Shown: positions 48,301 through 57,248, counted from the first letter of the stretch. The stretch is DNA of 64,000 nucleotides from Maratus speciosus (GCA_963932465.1 OZ010787.1:34228087-34292086), one strand, 5' to 3'. Translations and numbers: made by a program. The notes: generated by a model from the letters alone, not told the origin.

Positions 48301-49020
48301 TGTAAAAGATGGCCAGTTGGCTCTGTCATATATGTAATGTTTTGTATAGTTATTACAATCCGTAACAGGAGTAGTCAGTGTAATAAAAGTGGGAAAGTGG
48401 TCACTGCCATGTAGGTCACTTGAGACCCAGAAGTTCCAGAAAGGATAGAGATATGGTGAGCAAATTGCAAGATCTATTGCATGGAAAGTACGAGTCGGCT
48501 CGTGAAAATAAGTGTGATCACCATTATTGAGCAGACATAAGCCGTTGTCAGATATAAGTTTTTCAATAGTATCACCACGTAGATTAGAATCACGGTTGCC
48601 CCAGAGTTGGCTGTGTGCATTAAAATCTCCAACAATGACATATGGAGCAGGGAGTTGGAGAAGGAGATTATCAAGATGTGATGACTGAATAGTTTGGTTA
48701 GGAGGTAAATAAATTGTACATATTGTTATGAGTTGTTTTATATGTACACGGACTGCAACAGCTTGTAAGTTTGTGTTTAAATTAATATGAGTATGGGGTA
48801 AATTGCGAAGGATGAAAAGAGCCACTCCACCAGTGGCCCTTTCATTTCCAGTAAAATCTTTACGGTAGCTAGCAAAATTACGTAATTTTGCATTGTCATT
48901 GGGTTTTAAATGGGTTTCCTGAAGGGCTAAACATAATGGATTATGGTCAGAGAGAATATTACGGATCTCGTCATGTTTATTATGGTATCCACGGCAGTTC
49001 CACGAAATAATATTAGTCAT
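45346..49020 (-). CDS. LINE ORF2: endonuclease, reverse transcriptase, RNase H
   Basis: A 1224-residue uninterrupted polyprotein that nicks the target and copies LINE RNA onto it. The endonuclease spans about residues 1-220: ISWNCRG at 5-11, QETH with Glu35, GDFNAHSQLWG near 130 and SDHFPTFI near 208. Reverse transcriptase lies at about 450-720, with SGFRRGRSTIDNL, FFDMAKAYDRTW and YVDD near 665 (often YADD or FADD in relatives). RNase H lies at about 960-1100, with YTDGSKMG, AELIAIERA, TDSNSS and GHMGIPGNEKADEAAK. The C terminus has a CPHCHFDNLTVHHVLSDC zinc motif near 1160. All expected catalytic residues are visible. The start is the ATG 33 nt after the ORF1 stop. Confidence 0.95.
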   Translation of the reverse strand: MTNIISWNCRGYHNKHDEIRNILSDHNPLCLALQETHLKPNDNAKLRNFASYRKDFTGNERATGGVALFILRNLPHTHINLNTNLQAVAVRVHIKQLITICTIYLPPNQTIQSSHLDNLLLQLPAPYVIVGDFNAHSQLWGNRDSNLRGDTIEKLISDNGLCLLNNGDHTYFHEPTRTFHAIDLAICSPYLYPFWNFWVSSDLHGSDHFPTFITLTTPVTDCNNYTKHYIYDRANWPSFTSLANITTNMIAGNIDNALDNITQCIINAADSSIPKTSSNHKNRKPWWNSDCQSAKKKQQRAWGLFRRYPNNNNYIAFKKAKAEARRVRRKSQRESWINYVSSINSNTSSKELWVKVKKCMGLYSENHVSILKHNGHTITSPKNIAETIGSTLASISKSDAYPEPFLSYKRQTEMTRINFNSHNSFSYNQPFIISELLNCLQDSHLSAPGHDGITYIMLKHLSHTSLNNLLSFYNRIWTEQLFPNAWCRAIVIPFPKPGKDATNPNNYRPIALTSSLCKLLEKMVNCRLVHVLETNNCLAAFQSGFRRGRSTIDNLIHLEDHIRTAFLTRNHLVSIFFDMAKAYDRTWRYGILRDLFNLLFRGNLPIFIKNFLTIRLFQVRIGGILSSFYEQEEGVPQGSVLSVTLFAIKINNILNQLPPSVKGDLYVDDFRIMCMGQDMRFIERQLQIAIKNILNWTNKNGFIISYDKTSCVHFCRCRGLHPDPEIFIGPSQIPVVDNVRYLGVYFDKKLTFLPHVLQLRTKCEKSLNLLKVLSNTSWGADRTSLLKIYRSVIRSKIDYACQVYGSARNSVLNKLDTVHHSALRVCSGAFRTSPVLSLYVDCNEPSLYQIREKLSLILYYRLLSNHGHPLHSHLLNTDNAMLYQHRPSCIPSFGLRIRNFIDNSPLSNIEVSSCHPHVLPPWKPLNITSLHPFKGYDKNNLAPIISQQLFAAHRSNFNSYTDIYTDGSKMGDIVGCGVFCENTCLSYRLHSSTSVFTAELIAIERAMLHISHHHNTSFIIYTDSNSSIDAIKSFKKHPFVSSILDFYNKLTRRGYNILFCCVPGHMGIPGNEKADEAAKRALNPLHHKVPFSDVKLLIKHFIQNNWQESWDLENNNKLHRIKPTIITWLPIYPRKSDVILTRLRIGHSRITHKHLLLREDAPMCPHCHFDNLTVHHVLSDCPGLRHLYRFYFSTSSPILTNLIGETPHGALFTFLKHIGFYFEI

Positions 49021-49053
49021 TTTTTTTCCTTAGATAAAATTAACTGCGTTATA

Positions 49054-50529
49054 TTATTCGGAGACAGTGGACATACTATCCCCATCGTTAAAGTTTTCAT
49101 CCGGTTCTGGGTGAAGAGCTAAAGCATCATCCTCTTCCATTTTATCATGTTTTGTATGGGTTTGATTTTGGGAAGTTTTACTTTTTTTCTTTTTGGTAGT
49201 ATTATCAGATGAGACACTGGATTTAACTATTGGTAGTTTATGTTTTTCTGCATCAGTTCTATGGCCCGGTTTTAAAGGTGTTGGTTTAGTGATATTTTGA
49301 GAGCCTCTTTTATGGAGTGGAAGTTTCGAAAAATTAGGTTGTGCTGACTTAGAAGAGACAATTTCTGGTTGCGGTAATTCAGGAGGAACACTATTCGATG
49401 GCTTAGAAGAAACTGATTTCGGTGGCTTAGGAAGAACAGATTGTGTTGAACTATTTACCTTACCAGTATTATTAGACGGGTTAATTCCCTTTTGTTTTGG
49501 TTGGCAATTATTTTCAGTAGGGAAATCTGTTTGGGTTCCAATACTTTGATAAGTTTTATTCACAGTTTTAGTTAAGGCAGCAGCATATGAAAGACCGACT
49601 TTAGGTGCCCTGGATTCAACTATTTTCCTTGCTTCAGTATACGACATATTTTCTTTTGTGCGTATTGTCTGTATTTCTTTTTCCATTTTCCATTGTTCAC
49701 AGGATTTAGAATAGGATGGGTGTTCTTTTTTACAATTTACGCAATGAGGCGGTGCCTTACAGTCAGTACTTTCATGGCCAACTGTACTGCACCGGCCACA
49801 TGTGATTTTACCACGGCAATTTGTTTTGGAATGCCCAAAACGTTGACATTGAAAGCAGCGTAGAGGATTTGGGATGTACGGTCTAACAGAACATGATAGA
49901 TATCCTGCTTTTATTGACTTGGGTAAGTTGGGTGAGTTGAACGTGAGTATAATGTGCTTGGTGGGTATTTGTACTTGATTTGCTGGTATTTGTTCGTCTC
50001 GGCGGAAGAATTTTATTCGTCTGGCTGCAATAACATTTTGTTCTTTTAAATTATCTACTATTTCTGATTCTGTAACATGCAAGAGGTCGGGTTCAGAAAT
50101 AACTCCACGAGATGTATTAAGTGTTCTATGTGGGCTTACAGAGATGGGGATATTTGCAAAATGTGTACATTTCATTAAGTTTGTGGCTTGTTTGCTATTG
50201 ATTACTTCAATAAGTAGTTCACCAGATCTTATTTTTTTTATTGTCTTAGGTTCACCCATCAGTCCTTGGATAGATTTGTGGATCAAAAAGGGAGAGGTCT
50301 TGTCAAAACTGCCTTCTTGTCTTTTGATAACAAAGAATCTTTCAGTAAATGAATTGGTATTTGAGGCAATATCATCATCTTTATCATCACACAATTTGTT
50401 TTGGTTTGCATTCTCTCCACATGGGAGAGGATTTAAAGGAAGTAAAGTTTTTCCATCCATATTGAAATAAAAAAAACAATTCAGACCCCGGTCGCACCAC
50501 CCACCACCGAGCCCAACAAGGGGGTGCAC
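49054..50529 (-). CDS. LINE ORF1: gag-like RNA-binding protein
   Basis: A 491-residue open frame before ORF2, expected to coat LINE RNA. Three successive zinc knuckles lie at about residues 220-280: CFQCQRFGHSKTNC, CGRCSTVGHESTDC and CVNCKKEHPSYSKSC. The region before them (FFVIKRQEGSFDKTSPFLIH, then 'GELLIEVINSKQATNLMK') resembles the RRM-like domain of arthropod LINE gag proteins. The C-terminal third is Ser/Pro/Lys-rich and looks disordered. The first ATG is at 50529, but a second in frame, MDGKTLLPLNPLP at 50460, may be the true start because the 23 residues before it look like leader sequence. No frame breaks. Confidence 0.92.
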   Translation of the reverse strand: MHPLVGLGGGWCDRGLNCFFYFNMDGKTLLPLNPLPCGENANQNKLCDDKDDDIASNTNSFTERFFVIKRQEGSFDKTSPFLIHKSIQGLMGEPKTIKKIRSGELLIEVINSKQATNLMKCTHFANIPISVSPHRTLNTSRGVISEPDLLHVTESEIVDNLKEQNVIAARRIKFFRRDEQIPANQVQIPTKHIILTFNSPNLPKSIKAGYLSCSVRPYIPNPLRCFQCQRFGHSKTNCRGKITCGRCSTVGHESTDCKAPPHCVNCKKEHPSYSKSCEQWKMEKEIQTIRTKENMSYTEARKIVESRAPKVGLSYAAALTKTVNKTYQSIGTQTDFPTENNCQPKQKGINPSNNTGKVNSSTQSVLPKPPKSVSSKPSNSVPPELPQPEIVSSKSAQPNFSKLPLHKRGSQNITKPTPLKPGHRTDAEKHKLPIVKSSVSSDNTTKKKKSKTSQNQTHTKHDKMEEDDALALHPEPDENFNDGDSMSTVSE

Positions 50530-51001
50530 ATTCGTGCACCAGTGCTAACCAGGGCCCATACGGTCACAAGACACTCCTATGCCAGTCTCCACCCTTAACG
50601 AGATGGCTAGTAAGTGCTCGCTCGCTTGATCCCAAGCCAGTGACAAGTCAGCTGACCAGCCGATTGGTGCATACGGGACCAATATGCACCTCCCGTCTAC
50701 CTGAAGCAGGGGCCAAAGCAGCGTGTTGGTTTCCCTCAACTGCCAGGATCCCCCTTTCCAGGGACACGGGTCGCCACGTACGGCAAACACGTGGGTGGTT
50801 TACAATTCTCCATGAGTCGATATACAGGATGATATCGGCTCATGCAGAATTGCCCTCACCTCCGAAGAGGAAACCACAATGAGAGTGAAACAAAGAGGAA
50901 AGAAAGACAAGAGAAAGGAGGAAAAGGAAAAAAGAAAGATCGCTCAGGAACCCGGGGTTGCGAAGCCCGTGAATACCTAAAGAAGGTATCCCCCTGGGGG
51001 G
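50530..51001 (-). promoter_or_regulatory. LINE 5' leader, probable internal promoter region
   Basis: About 470 bp, GC-richer than the surroundings, from the 5' terminus (CCCCCCAGGGGGATACC in sense) to ORF1. In I-type LINEs the promoter lies inside the 5' leader; that is family knowledge and no promoter motif was proven here. CCCCCAGGGGG at the very start is a perfect palindrome. Short open frames in it are not supported as genes. Confidence 0.55.
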
Positions 51002-51013
51002 CACTGCACTCAG

Positions 51014-51538
51014 AAATTGTGTTCAATTTAAAATTATAGTTCTATGGTCACACACTTCATTTGTGCTGTGAAACATTCCTGAATGGGTGCCCCAATTACA
51101 TTTCTGTGCCCATCTATATCGCTTATTCATATTTTTATAAATATTATTTACCTATTTTACATACTGTATGTTAATTAGTTATATGTTGTGTTTGTTTTTT
51201 TTTTGTCCACTTATTTTTTATGATCTGAAATGGATCAAGATTTTGAAAAGAATTATAGAGCTTCTTTTAAAGCTTCTCAATACTGGTCATGACAAGCAGT
51301 TTCTAACAAATATTTGCAAATTTATTGATAATGGTACCTTACTTTTAATGTAACGTCACAAAATACAAAACAGGTAAAAAAAAAAAATTCCTGTTGTTGA
51401 ATTAATATGTGCACAAGTACAGTTAAGAATACTGTTTATTAAAACATAGTCTATAAGACTTGTTCACGTGAACCTTTTTGAACTTCTACTGAGCCTTTAT
51501 AAAACAAGTTGGAAATTGCTCGTCAAACGTGGCAAATG
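51014..51538. other. Non-coding piece of the 17 kb element
   Basis: AT-rich DNA between the LINE and the Helentron-like element. No gene, no repeat end and no tandem structure seen. Confidence 0.4.
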
Positions 51539-52410
51539 AGGTGCGTTCGTACTATAACTAGTTTTAAAATTATTTTTTGCACCCCATATTGTACTGAATG
51601 TATAATTTTTTGCACTTCATAACGTGCATAGTCTGATACATCATTAAAATGCACTTCCAATAATTTTTTCGGAACACTTTTGACTGTCCCTGTAATTAAA
51701 CTATACATCCGATTTTCCTAAAATTTGAAATAGCTCAACAAAATTTTGCAACAATTATATCTTTAAAATTTCAGACCATTCGGAAGGCTGTAATATCATT
51801 AAAATGCACTTGCAATAATTTTTCCCATTGGCCGTAATGTAAAGAAAAACTTTTGGCTGTCCCTGTAATTAAACTATACATCCGATTTTCCTAAAATTTG
51901 AAATGGCTCGACAAAATTTTGCAACAATTATATCTTTAAAATTTCAGATCATTCGGAAGGCTCTAATACCATTAAAATCCACTTGCAATAATTTTTCCCA
52001 TTGGCCGTAATGTAAAGAAAAACTTTTGACTGTCCCTGTAATTAAACTATACATCCGATTTTCCTAAAATTTGAAATGGCTCGACAAAATTTTGCAACAA
52101 TTATATCTTTAAAATTTCAGATCATTCGGAAGGCTCTAATACCATTAAAATCCACTTGCAATAATTTTTCCCATTGGCCGTAATGTAAAGAAAAACTTTT
52201 GACTGTCCCTGTAATTAAACTATACATCCGATTTTCATAAAATTTGAAATGGCTCGACAAAATTTTGCAACAATCACATATTTGAAATTTCAGACTATTC
52301 GGTTGGGTAGTTTTTGCTCTGTTACATGCGGACAGACGGACGGACAGACAGACGGACGGACTGAACGACGACTATAGGTGCTACGTATTTATATAATTAC
52401 GAACGCACCT
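51539..52410. mobile_element. Helentron-like non-autonomous element with 173-bp tandem core
   Basis: Inverted ends AGGTGCGTTCGTA (51539-51551) and TACGAACGCACCT (52398-52410) enclose tandem units of exactly 173 bp: CTGTCCCTGTAATTAAACTA starts near 51684, 51857, 52030 and 52203. These are followed by an (RGAC)n microsatellite (52332-52360). The layout, inverted ends with tandem core plus RGAC tract, is that of DINE/mini-me/HINE elements and parallels the element at 10.0-10.75 kb. No target duplication is seen. Units 2-4 are nearly identical to each other. Confidence 0.65.
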
Positions 52411-52604
52411 AAAAAAGGACATTATAAAGAATATTTAAGTCATGACATATATACTCGCATATATCTTTTTATTGAAATTTAAAATATTGTTTTGTATTGT
52501 TTCATGTAAAGTTTTTTTTCCTTTGGACAAGACACAGATTTTCTTTTTCTTTTCCCTTCCCCATCTCTGGGCATTCAAGGCTGGTCGGTTTTTGGGGGGA
52601 AATA
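52411..52604. other. 3' internal end of the 17 kb element with polypurine tract
   Basis: Non-coding DNA ending in GGGGGGAAATA at 52595-52604, directly before the right LTR. A purine tract at this point primes plus-strand synthesis in LTR elements, which sets the element's orientation as plus. Confidence 0.6.
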
Positions 52605-53513
52605 TGTGATATCACATATATTATTCTTTATAGGTAATTAATATGATCCCTAGATAGTTAAAATTTAATATTAACTACCAATATAAAAATCCCCTTTCTA
52701 TTTCTTTTTGTATATCTATGTTTTAAATTAATCTACTTTCCTTTTCACATTACTTTAACGTTCCCAGAAAACTCTCTCTCTGCTCTTTTCTCTATGTAAA
52801 TAAAATAAAAAAAAGAATATTATTCACAGCCATTTCATTTCGAAAGATTCATTCTTTTCGCGTTGCATCTGCCTATAAAATTTCTCTCTGCCAGATTTTT
52901 TAATTCGGTCCTTTACTAAAAGATAGTCAAAACTTTGGTTAAACCAGCGGTTAGATAATAACATCCAGATGTACTTTTAAACTCATGTCGCCTTTCAGTT
53001 TACCGCACTCATTCCAATGCTATTGACAGCTTTCGGATTCTTTCTTACTTTCTCACGTACTAGCGTTTGGCTAATTATCGCCTAGTAGGCTTTTCATCTA
53101 AATTGAGACTGCCCCATGTATTCCAATGTAACGGTCATCCCTTGGCAAGATCTGTGTCTTACCCAATATCTATATATCACCAAATCTTTACGAATGAAAA
53201 TGTGAAACTTATCACTCTTTGCCTGCTTCTCAGAATGTAAAGATTAAGTTTTGATTGTGTGTAAGGGGGGTCACTCCCAAGGTACTTATGTGTCTCTTCA
53301 AATTTTCATTAAAGTTTCCTTATTACACTACAAGTATTAGTTTGAATCTTCTGGATCTGTGTTTATTGTGTTGTTCGCGCATTCGTACTCCACTACGGAA
53401 AATCTAAAAATCTCATTTAAGTAATTCAAAAGATATTTCCGTCTACTTATTTTATATCTGAAGTTCTTTTATAAAAGATGAACAACCCCACAACGAGAGA
53501 CATCTCTTTTACA
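52605..53513 (+). repeat. Right LTR of the 17 kb element
   Basis: The LTR is 909 bp, TGTGATATCACATATATT...CTCTTTTACA. It differs from the left LTR mainly by substitutions, plus the 10-bp segment at the start and a 2-bp change near the end. The GGTG word following it rejoins the BEL reading frame. Confidence 0.92.
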
Positions 53514-54740
53514 TGGTGTGCTACAGGATGATCTCTTTTCGATATTGTTCGATTTAGAAAGCACATTTATGCATTCACCGCCGACATCAAACAAATGTTT
53601 CGAATGACAGAAATAAATCCGTCCCAATACAAATTCTTAAAAATTCTGTGGAAAGACAATGCATCATCCCCGGTTAACGTCTTTCAATTATCAACGGTAA
53701 CATATTGAACGGCGTGTGCCCCATTTTTGGCCACCAAGGTCTTGCAACAACTCGCCTTAGATGAGCAAAGGGCTTTTACATTAGCTTCCAATATTGTACT
53801 GAAGGATTTCTATATGGATGATTGCTTGTCGGGGTCATCCAATTTAGAGGAATTTAATTTAATGAAAGCAAAATTAACACAACTCCTTCAGAGAGGGGGA
53901 ATGATTTTGCATAAATGGTGTACTAATAAGGTCCAATCTACTGACAATCAGATATTTCCCTTGGATAGAAATTCAGAAGAAATAATGGTTAAAACTTTAG
54001 GCATGCTTTGGAACAGTTCTAGCGATACATTTACATACAAAGTCAACATTAAAGTAACAAGTACTTTCATGAAACGAGAGGTGCTATCGCAAATTGCCCG
54101 GCTTTATGACCCTCTTGGTCTCTTAGGGCCAGTGATTGCGAAGGCAAAGATATGCATGCAACAATTGTGGTTGATTAAATTACAATGGAATGGTACTTTA
54201 CCTTCGCAAATTTCCAAACAATGGGAAACCTTTATCGCAACATTACCACAGCTCGAGTCCATCAACATACCGAGATGCTTCTTAAATATGCACGTCCAAT
54301 CAGTGGTACTTAATGGCTTTGCCGATGCTTCTTCAAAGGCATATGGTGCAGTTATTTATGTGCAAATTATATCTAACTCCAACGAAATGGTTAGTCACCT
54401 TCTTTGCAGCAAGTCACGAGTGGCCCCTACAAAGGTGATAACCGTATCCCGCTTGGAACTATCAGCGTGTTTTCTTCTTGCAAAATTAACCTGTAAGGTC
54501 TTAGATGCTTTAAACCAACAGGTGAATGCTGTGCGACTATTTTCAGACTCTACCATTGCCTTAGCTTGGATGAACACTGCTCCACATTTATTAAAAATGT
54601 TTATCGGCAACCGTGTAGTACAAATAAAAGACATTTCAAGAACCATTCCATGGCACCATATACCATCGGAGCATAACCCAGCAGACCTGATATCCAGAGG
54701 AATGGATGTGAAAAACCTTGCCTCCAGTGAACTATGGTAG
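53514..54740 (+). pseudogene. BEL reverse transcriptase (catalytic part) and RNase H
   Basis: Continues the BEL polymerase after the 17 kb insertion. GVLQDDLFSIL is followed by a frame change near 53572, then ADIKQMFRMTEINPSQ (first catalytic Asp present) and a TGA at 53707. The long frame 53727-54737 then holds FYMDDCLSGS (the catalytic YMDD box) and the Pao-type RNase H region: GFADASSKAYGAVIYV, SRLELSACFLLAKL and FSDSTIALAWM with Asp, Glu and Asp in place, ending at EHNPADLISRG, then a stop where an LWW-type motif would be expected. The catalytic residues survive but the frame is broken. Confidence 0.9.
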
Positions 54741-55483
54741 AATGGGCCACCACTTCAAATTCTTAAAGAAGCAATAGAGAAACCTACTTCTAGTCTTACT
54801 GACTGCTCGAACACTTATTATTCTAATGAACTTAAAGCCAGTAGACAAGTGACTTTAATTAACAAGATGGACATTAATTTTTTTGATAATTTGTTGACTT
54901 TAACAAATAATTTTCTTAAATTAATTAGAATTGTAGCATATATTTTTAGGTTTTTCTTAAAGTGTAAAAAGGTAACAACTGCAACAGGCCCTCTGTTACT
55001 GGAGGAATTAATGGGGGCAGAAGTGTGCTTGATTAAGCATGTGCAGGTAATGTATTTTGCCAAGGAAATCTCCGCCCTGAAAGTCGAATCTTCGGTGCAT
55101 GGTTCAAGTAAGTTAAAATTTTTGAATTCCTTTATTGATTCGAATGGCTTGATAAGGGTGGGGGGGTAGATCGGCTAAATCTAACTTACCTTTTGATCAC
55201 AAATTTCCTATAGTGCTACCAGCGAGCTGTCGCTTAACGAGAATCATATTCCAGTATTATCATGCACGACATTTTCATGTCGGGCCCCAGGCTCTTTTGA
55301 ACACTGTGCTCCAAAAATATTGGCCTCTTAGAGGTAGAAACACAGCTCGCAAGGTAGTACATGAATGTGTACAATGTTTTAAAATTAAGCCTGTATTGGC
55401 TAATCAAGTAATGGGAGATCTCCCTCCTGAAAGAATAACGCCCAGTTCACCATTTTCCAGAGTAGGATTAGATCTGTTAGTAG
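54741..55483 (+). pseudogene. BEL integrase, N-terminal zinc-binding region
   Basis: Two frames carry it: 54849-55169 (VHGSSKLKFLNSFIDSNGL, the spacer before integrase) and 55213-55507. The latter shows the HHCC-type zinc-binding motif HARHFHVGPQALLN and ECVQCFK, then the start of the catalytic core, PFSRVGLDL. Stops separate the frames near 55168. The core is then cut by the insertion at about 55484. Confidence 0.85.
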
Positions 55484-55990
55484 GAGAGCTGTTGAACATT
55501 TTTGAGTAGGTATTTGAGACACCCTGAAAATTTGTGCAACACTTCTTTTGTAACGCCTGAATACAAAATCGAATGTCTGGCTGAAGGATCATGGCCCAAA
55601 AACTGTGCCGACTAAAGTGTCTGTCATTTTCAAAATATTTTTTTCTAAGCATAAATATTATTCTGCCTCACAATCTCAGCGTGCCTCAAATACATTTTTT
55701 GGGTAGTCAAAAAATGGCACTTGACACGTGTCTGGCACAGTTTTTGGGCCGACTAAAGTGTCTGTCGTTTTCAAAATATTTTTTTCTAAGTATAAATATT
55801 ATTCTGTCTCAATCTCAGCGTGCCTCAAATACCTTTTTTTTGGGTAGTCAAAAAATGGCGTCTGGCACAGTTTTTGGGCCACGATCCTTCAGCCAGACAT
55901 TCGATTTTGTATTCAGCCATTACAAAAGAAGTGTTGCACAAATTTTCAGGGTGCCTCAAATACCTTCCCTAAAATGTTTAACAGCTCTTC
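55484..55990. mobile_element. 0.5 kb inverted-repeat element inside BEL integrase
   Basis: The left arm GAGAGCTGTTGAACATTTT...GGTATTTGAG and the right arm (its inverse, ending AACAGCTCTTC) extend over about 130 bp, including ACACTTCTTTTGTAA and its complement. Between them a unit of about 145 bp (GACTAAAGTGTCTGTC, 55609 and 55755) is duplicated in tandem. Boundaries are approximate because no target duplication was found. A 141-codon frame across the repeats is an artefact of the duplication. Confidence 0.7.
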
Positions 55991-56474
55991 GACTATGTGT
56001 GGCGCCTTTGAAATAAAATATAAGGGTCAGAGAAAGGGTACCTTCCAAAAAATATATGTTGCCATTTTCGTGTGTATGGCATCTAAAGCTGTACACTTGG
56101 ATTTTGTCTCCGACTTGACATCTGAGGCGATAATAGCAACGCTAAAGAGATTCTTCGCTTGTCGTGGGAGGAGCTTGGTAATTTTTAGCGATACCGCTAC
56201 AAATTTTGTTGGGGCTTCAGCAGAACTGAAGCGTTTGCGTAAACTTGTAGCCAGTGATGAAGTTTGTAACTTTTTAGTTTCAGAAGGCATTAACTGGAAA
56301 TTCTCCCCTCCTAGAGCACCCAACTTTGGTGGCCTTTGGGAGGCAGGAGTTAAGGACTTCAAATACCATTTAAAAAGAGCAGTAGGTTTAGCTCATCTCA
56401 CGATCGAAGAATTTCTAACCGATCAAAGCGATTTTAAATTCGCGACCGCTTTGTCCCTTGTCCACAGATGCTGA
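55991..56474 (+). pseudogene. BEL integrase catalytic core
   Basis: The frame 55974-56471 continues the integrase after the small insertion: KYKGQRKGTFQKIYVAIF, then VHLDFVSDLTSEAIIATLKR, then IFSDTATNFVGASAEL. The second catalytic Asp is present, though the usual SDNGTNF is changed to SDTATNF. RAPNFGGLWEAGVKD supplies the catalytic Glu. It ends at a stop near 56472, with a frame change into the last region. Confidence 0.88.
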
Positions 56475-56869
56475 CGATCTTCAGGTCTCCTGGCCACTTT
56501 CTCATAGGCAGGCCCCTTATTTTAATTCCTGAACCTAATTTGATGGAGGTAAAGGATAACTTGCTTTACAAGTGGCAAAGGACTCAAAAATTAACCCAAA
56601 CGATTTGGAAACACTGGCAAAATAATTATCTCAGTAATTTACAGGAGAGAAGCAAATGGATGTGGAAAATACCAAATATTCTGCCAGGCATGTTGGTCTT
56701 ATTAAAGGACACTCAACTCCCACTTTGCACCTGGTCTCTAGGTCGCATTACTAAGGTAATCTCAGGTGCTGACGGAATGGTCAGAGTAGTAGAGCTATGC
56801 ACCGCTAAGGGCAATTTTAAACATTCTGTTAACCAAATAAGCATATTACCCATAAATGACAATAATTGA
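56468..56869 (+). pseudogene. BEL integrase C-terminal region (DUF5641-like)
   Basis: The frame 56468-56866 begins inside the expected 'SPGHFLIGRPL' motif and continues with YKWQRTQKLTQTIWKHW and W..G.I....GADGMVRVVEL (here SLGRITKVISGADGMVRVV), the normal end of BEL polyproteins. It terminates at TGA about 135 bp before the 3' LTR. This is the best-preserved part of the element. Confidence 0.88.
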
Positions 56870-57005
56870 CAACAATCTGAACTGTAATTGTGTTTCATTG
56901 TGTTTATTTTTTGCCTATAACCTGTACTATGTTGTGTGTTCTTTTTTTTTTTATCTGTATTGCATTTATACATATTGAAATATAATATTTCAACGCCGGG
57001 CGGGA
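56870..57005 (+). other. BEL 3' non-coding end with polypurine-like tract
   Basis: A short T-rich region ends in GCCGGGCGGGA at 56995-57005, directly before the 3' LTR. It is G-rich rather than purely purine, and is the best candidate for the plus-strand primer. Confidence 0.5.
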
Positions 57006-57243
57006 TGTTCCGTACCTGTAACAAACATTGTAATTCGCCTTTGACGACGGAACACCACCCCCGCATCTATGACAATTGGCAATCCTTTTAATGTAACCCT
57101 TTCGTTGAACCCGGATCACGGGTTGAGCACGCATCAGTGTAAGAGGAACAACCTCTGCGGCAACAAGCTGCCATTGGCCTTCATTAAAACCTTTATGTTT
57201 ACAGCCCGCTAATTTTTCTTTTAATTTAGAACACCTCCGTACA
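57006..57243 (+). repeat. BEL element 3' LTR
   Basis: The LTR is 238 bp, co-linear with the 5' LTR and without indels. About 14 substitutions are visible, mostly transitions (e.g. GCCTTTGACGACGG here, GCCTTTGGCGACAG there). It is followed by ACAAG, the target duplication. Confidence 0.95.
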
Positions 57244-57248
57244 ACAAG

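Larger units (their letters stand above)
45028..51001 (-). mobile_element. Full-length I-clade LINE (5974 bp), both ORFs open
   Basis: A perfect 12-bp target duplication, CACTGCACTCAG, borders it at 45016-45027 and 51002-51013. On the minus strand it has a 5' leader (50530-51001), ORF1 with three zinc knuckles, a 33-nt gap, ORF2 with endonuclease, reverse transcriptase and RNase H, and a 3' UTR with two hairpins and a poly-T tract. It ends in CCAACCAACCAA, not poly-A. RNase H plus an apurinic-type endonuclease places it among I/LOA/R1-type elements. It is inserted in the 17 kb LTR element and looks recent. Confidence 0.93.
36539..53513 (+). mobile_element. 17 kb LTR element without genes of its own (LARD-like)
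   Basis: The LTRs are 36539-37454 and 52605-53513, both TGTGATATC...TTTTACA. They are flanked by TGGTG at 36534-36538 and 53514-53518, inside the BEL reverse transcriptase frame. The strand is inferred from the purine tract GGGGGGAAA just before the right LTR and a TGGTGCC primer-site-like word 5 bases after the left LTR. No gag or pol is visible in the roughly 7.3 kb left after removing the hAT-like element, LINE and Helentron-like element. That fits a large retrotransposon derivative mobilised in trans. By eye the LTRs differ at about 20 sites (near 2%). Confidence 0.85.
26854..57243 (+). mobile_element. BEL/Pao LTR retrotransposon, heavily interrupted
   Basis: Two 238-bp LTRs (26854-27091 and 57006-57243), both beginning TGTTCCGTAC and ending CCGTACA, are flanked by the 5-bp duplication ACAAG at 26849-26853 and 57244-57248. 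Between them lie gag, a DUF1758-type protease, reverse transcriptase, RNase H, integrase and a C-terminal DUF5641-like region, in the BEL order. Removing three insertions (27226-34274, 36539-53513, about 55484-55990) leaves about 5.8 kb. Many stops and frameshifts show that it is dead. By eye the LTRs differ at about 14 positions (near 6%). Confidence 0.95.

Noticed and set aside
50545..50882. Open frames in the LINE 5' leader on both strands
   Set aside because: They are short, resemble no family and lie in the GC-richer leader; the recognised ORF1 lies downstream.
55591..56016. A 141-codon frame with duplicated peptide (KCLSFSKYFFLSINIILP)
   Set aside because: It reads through the tandem duplication of the small inverted-repeat insertion and joins integrase only by chance.
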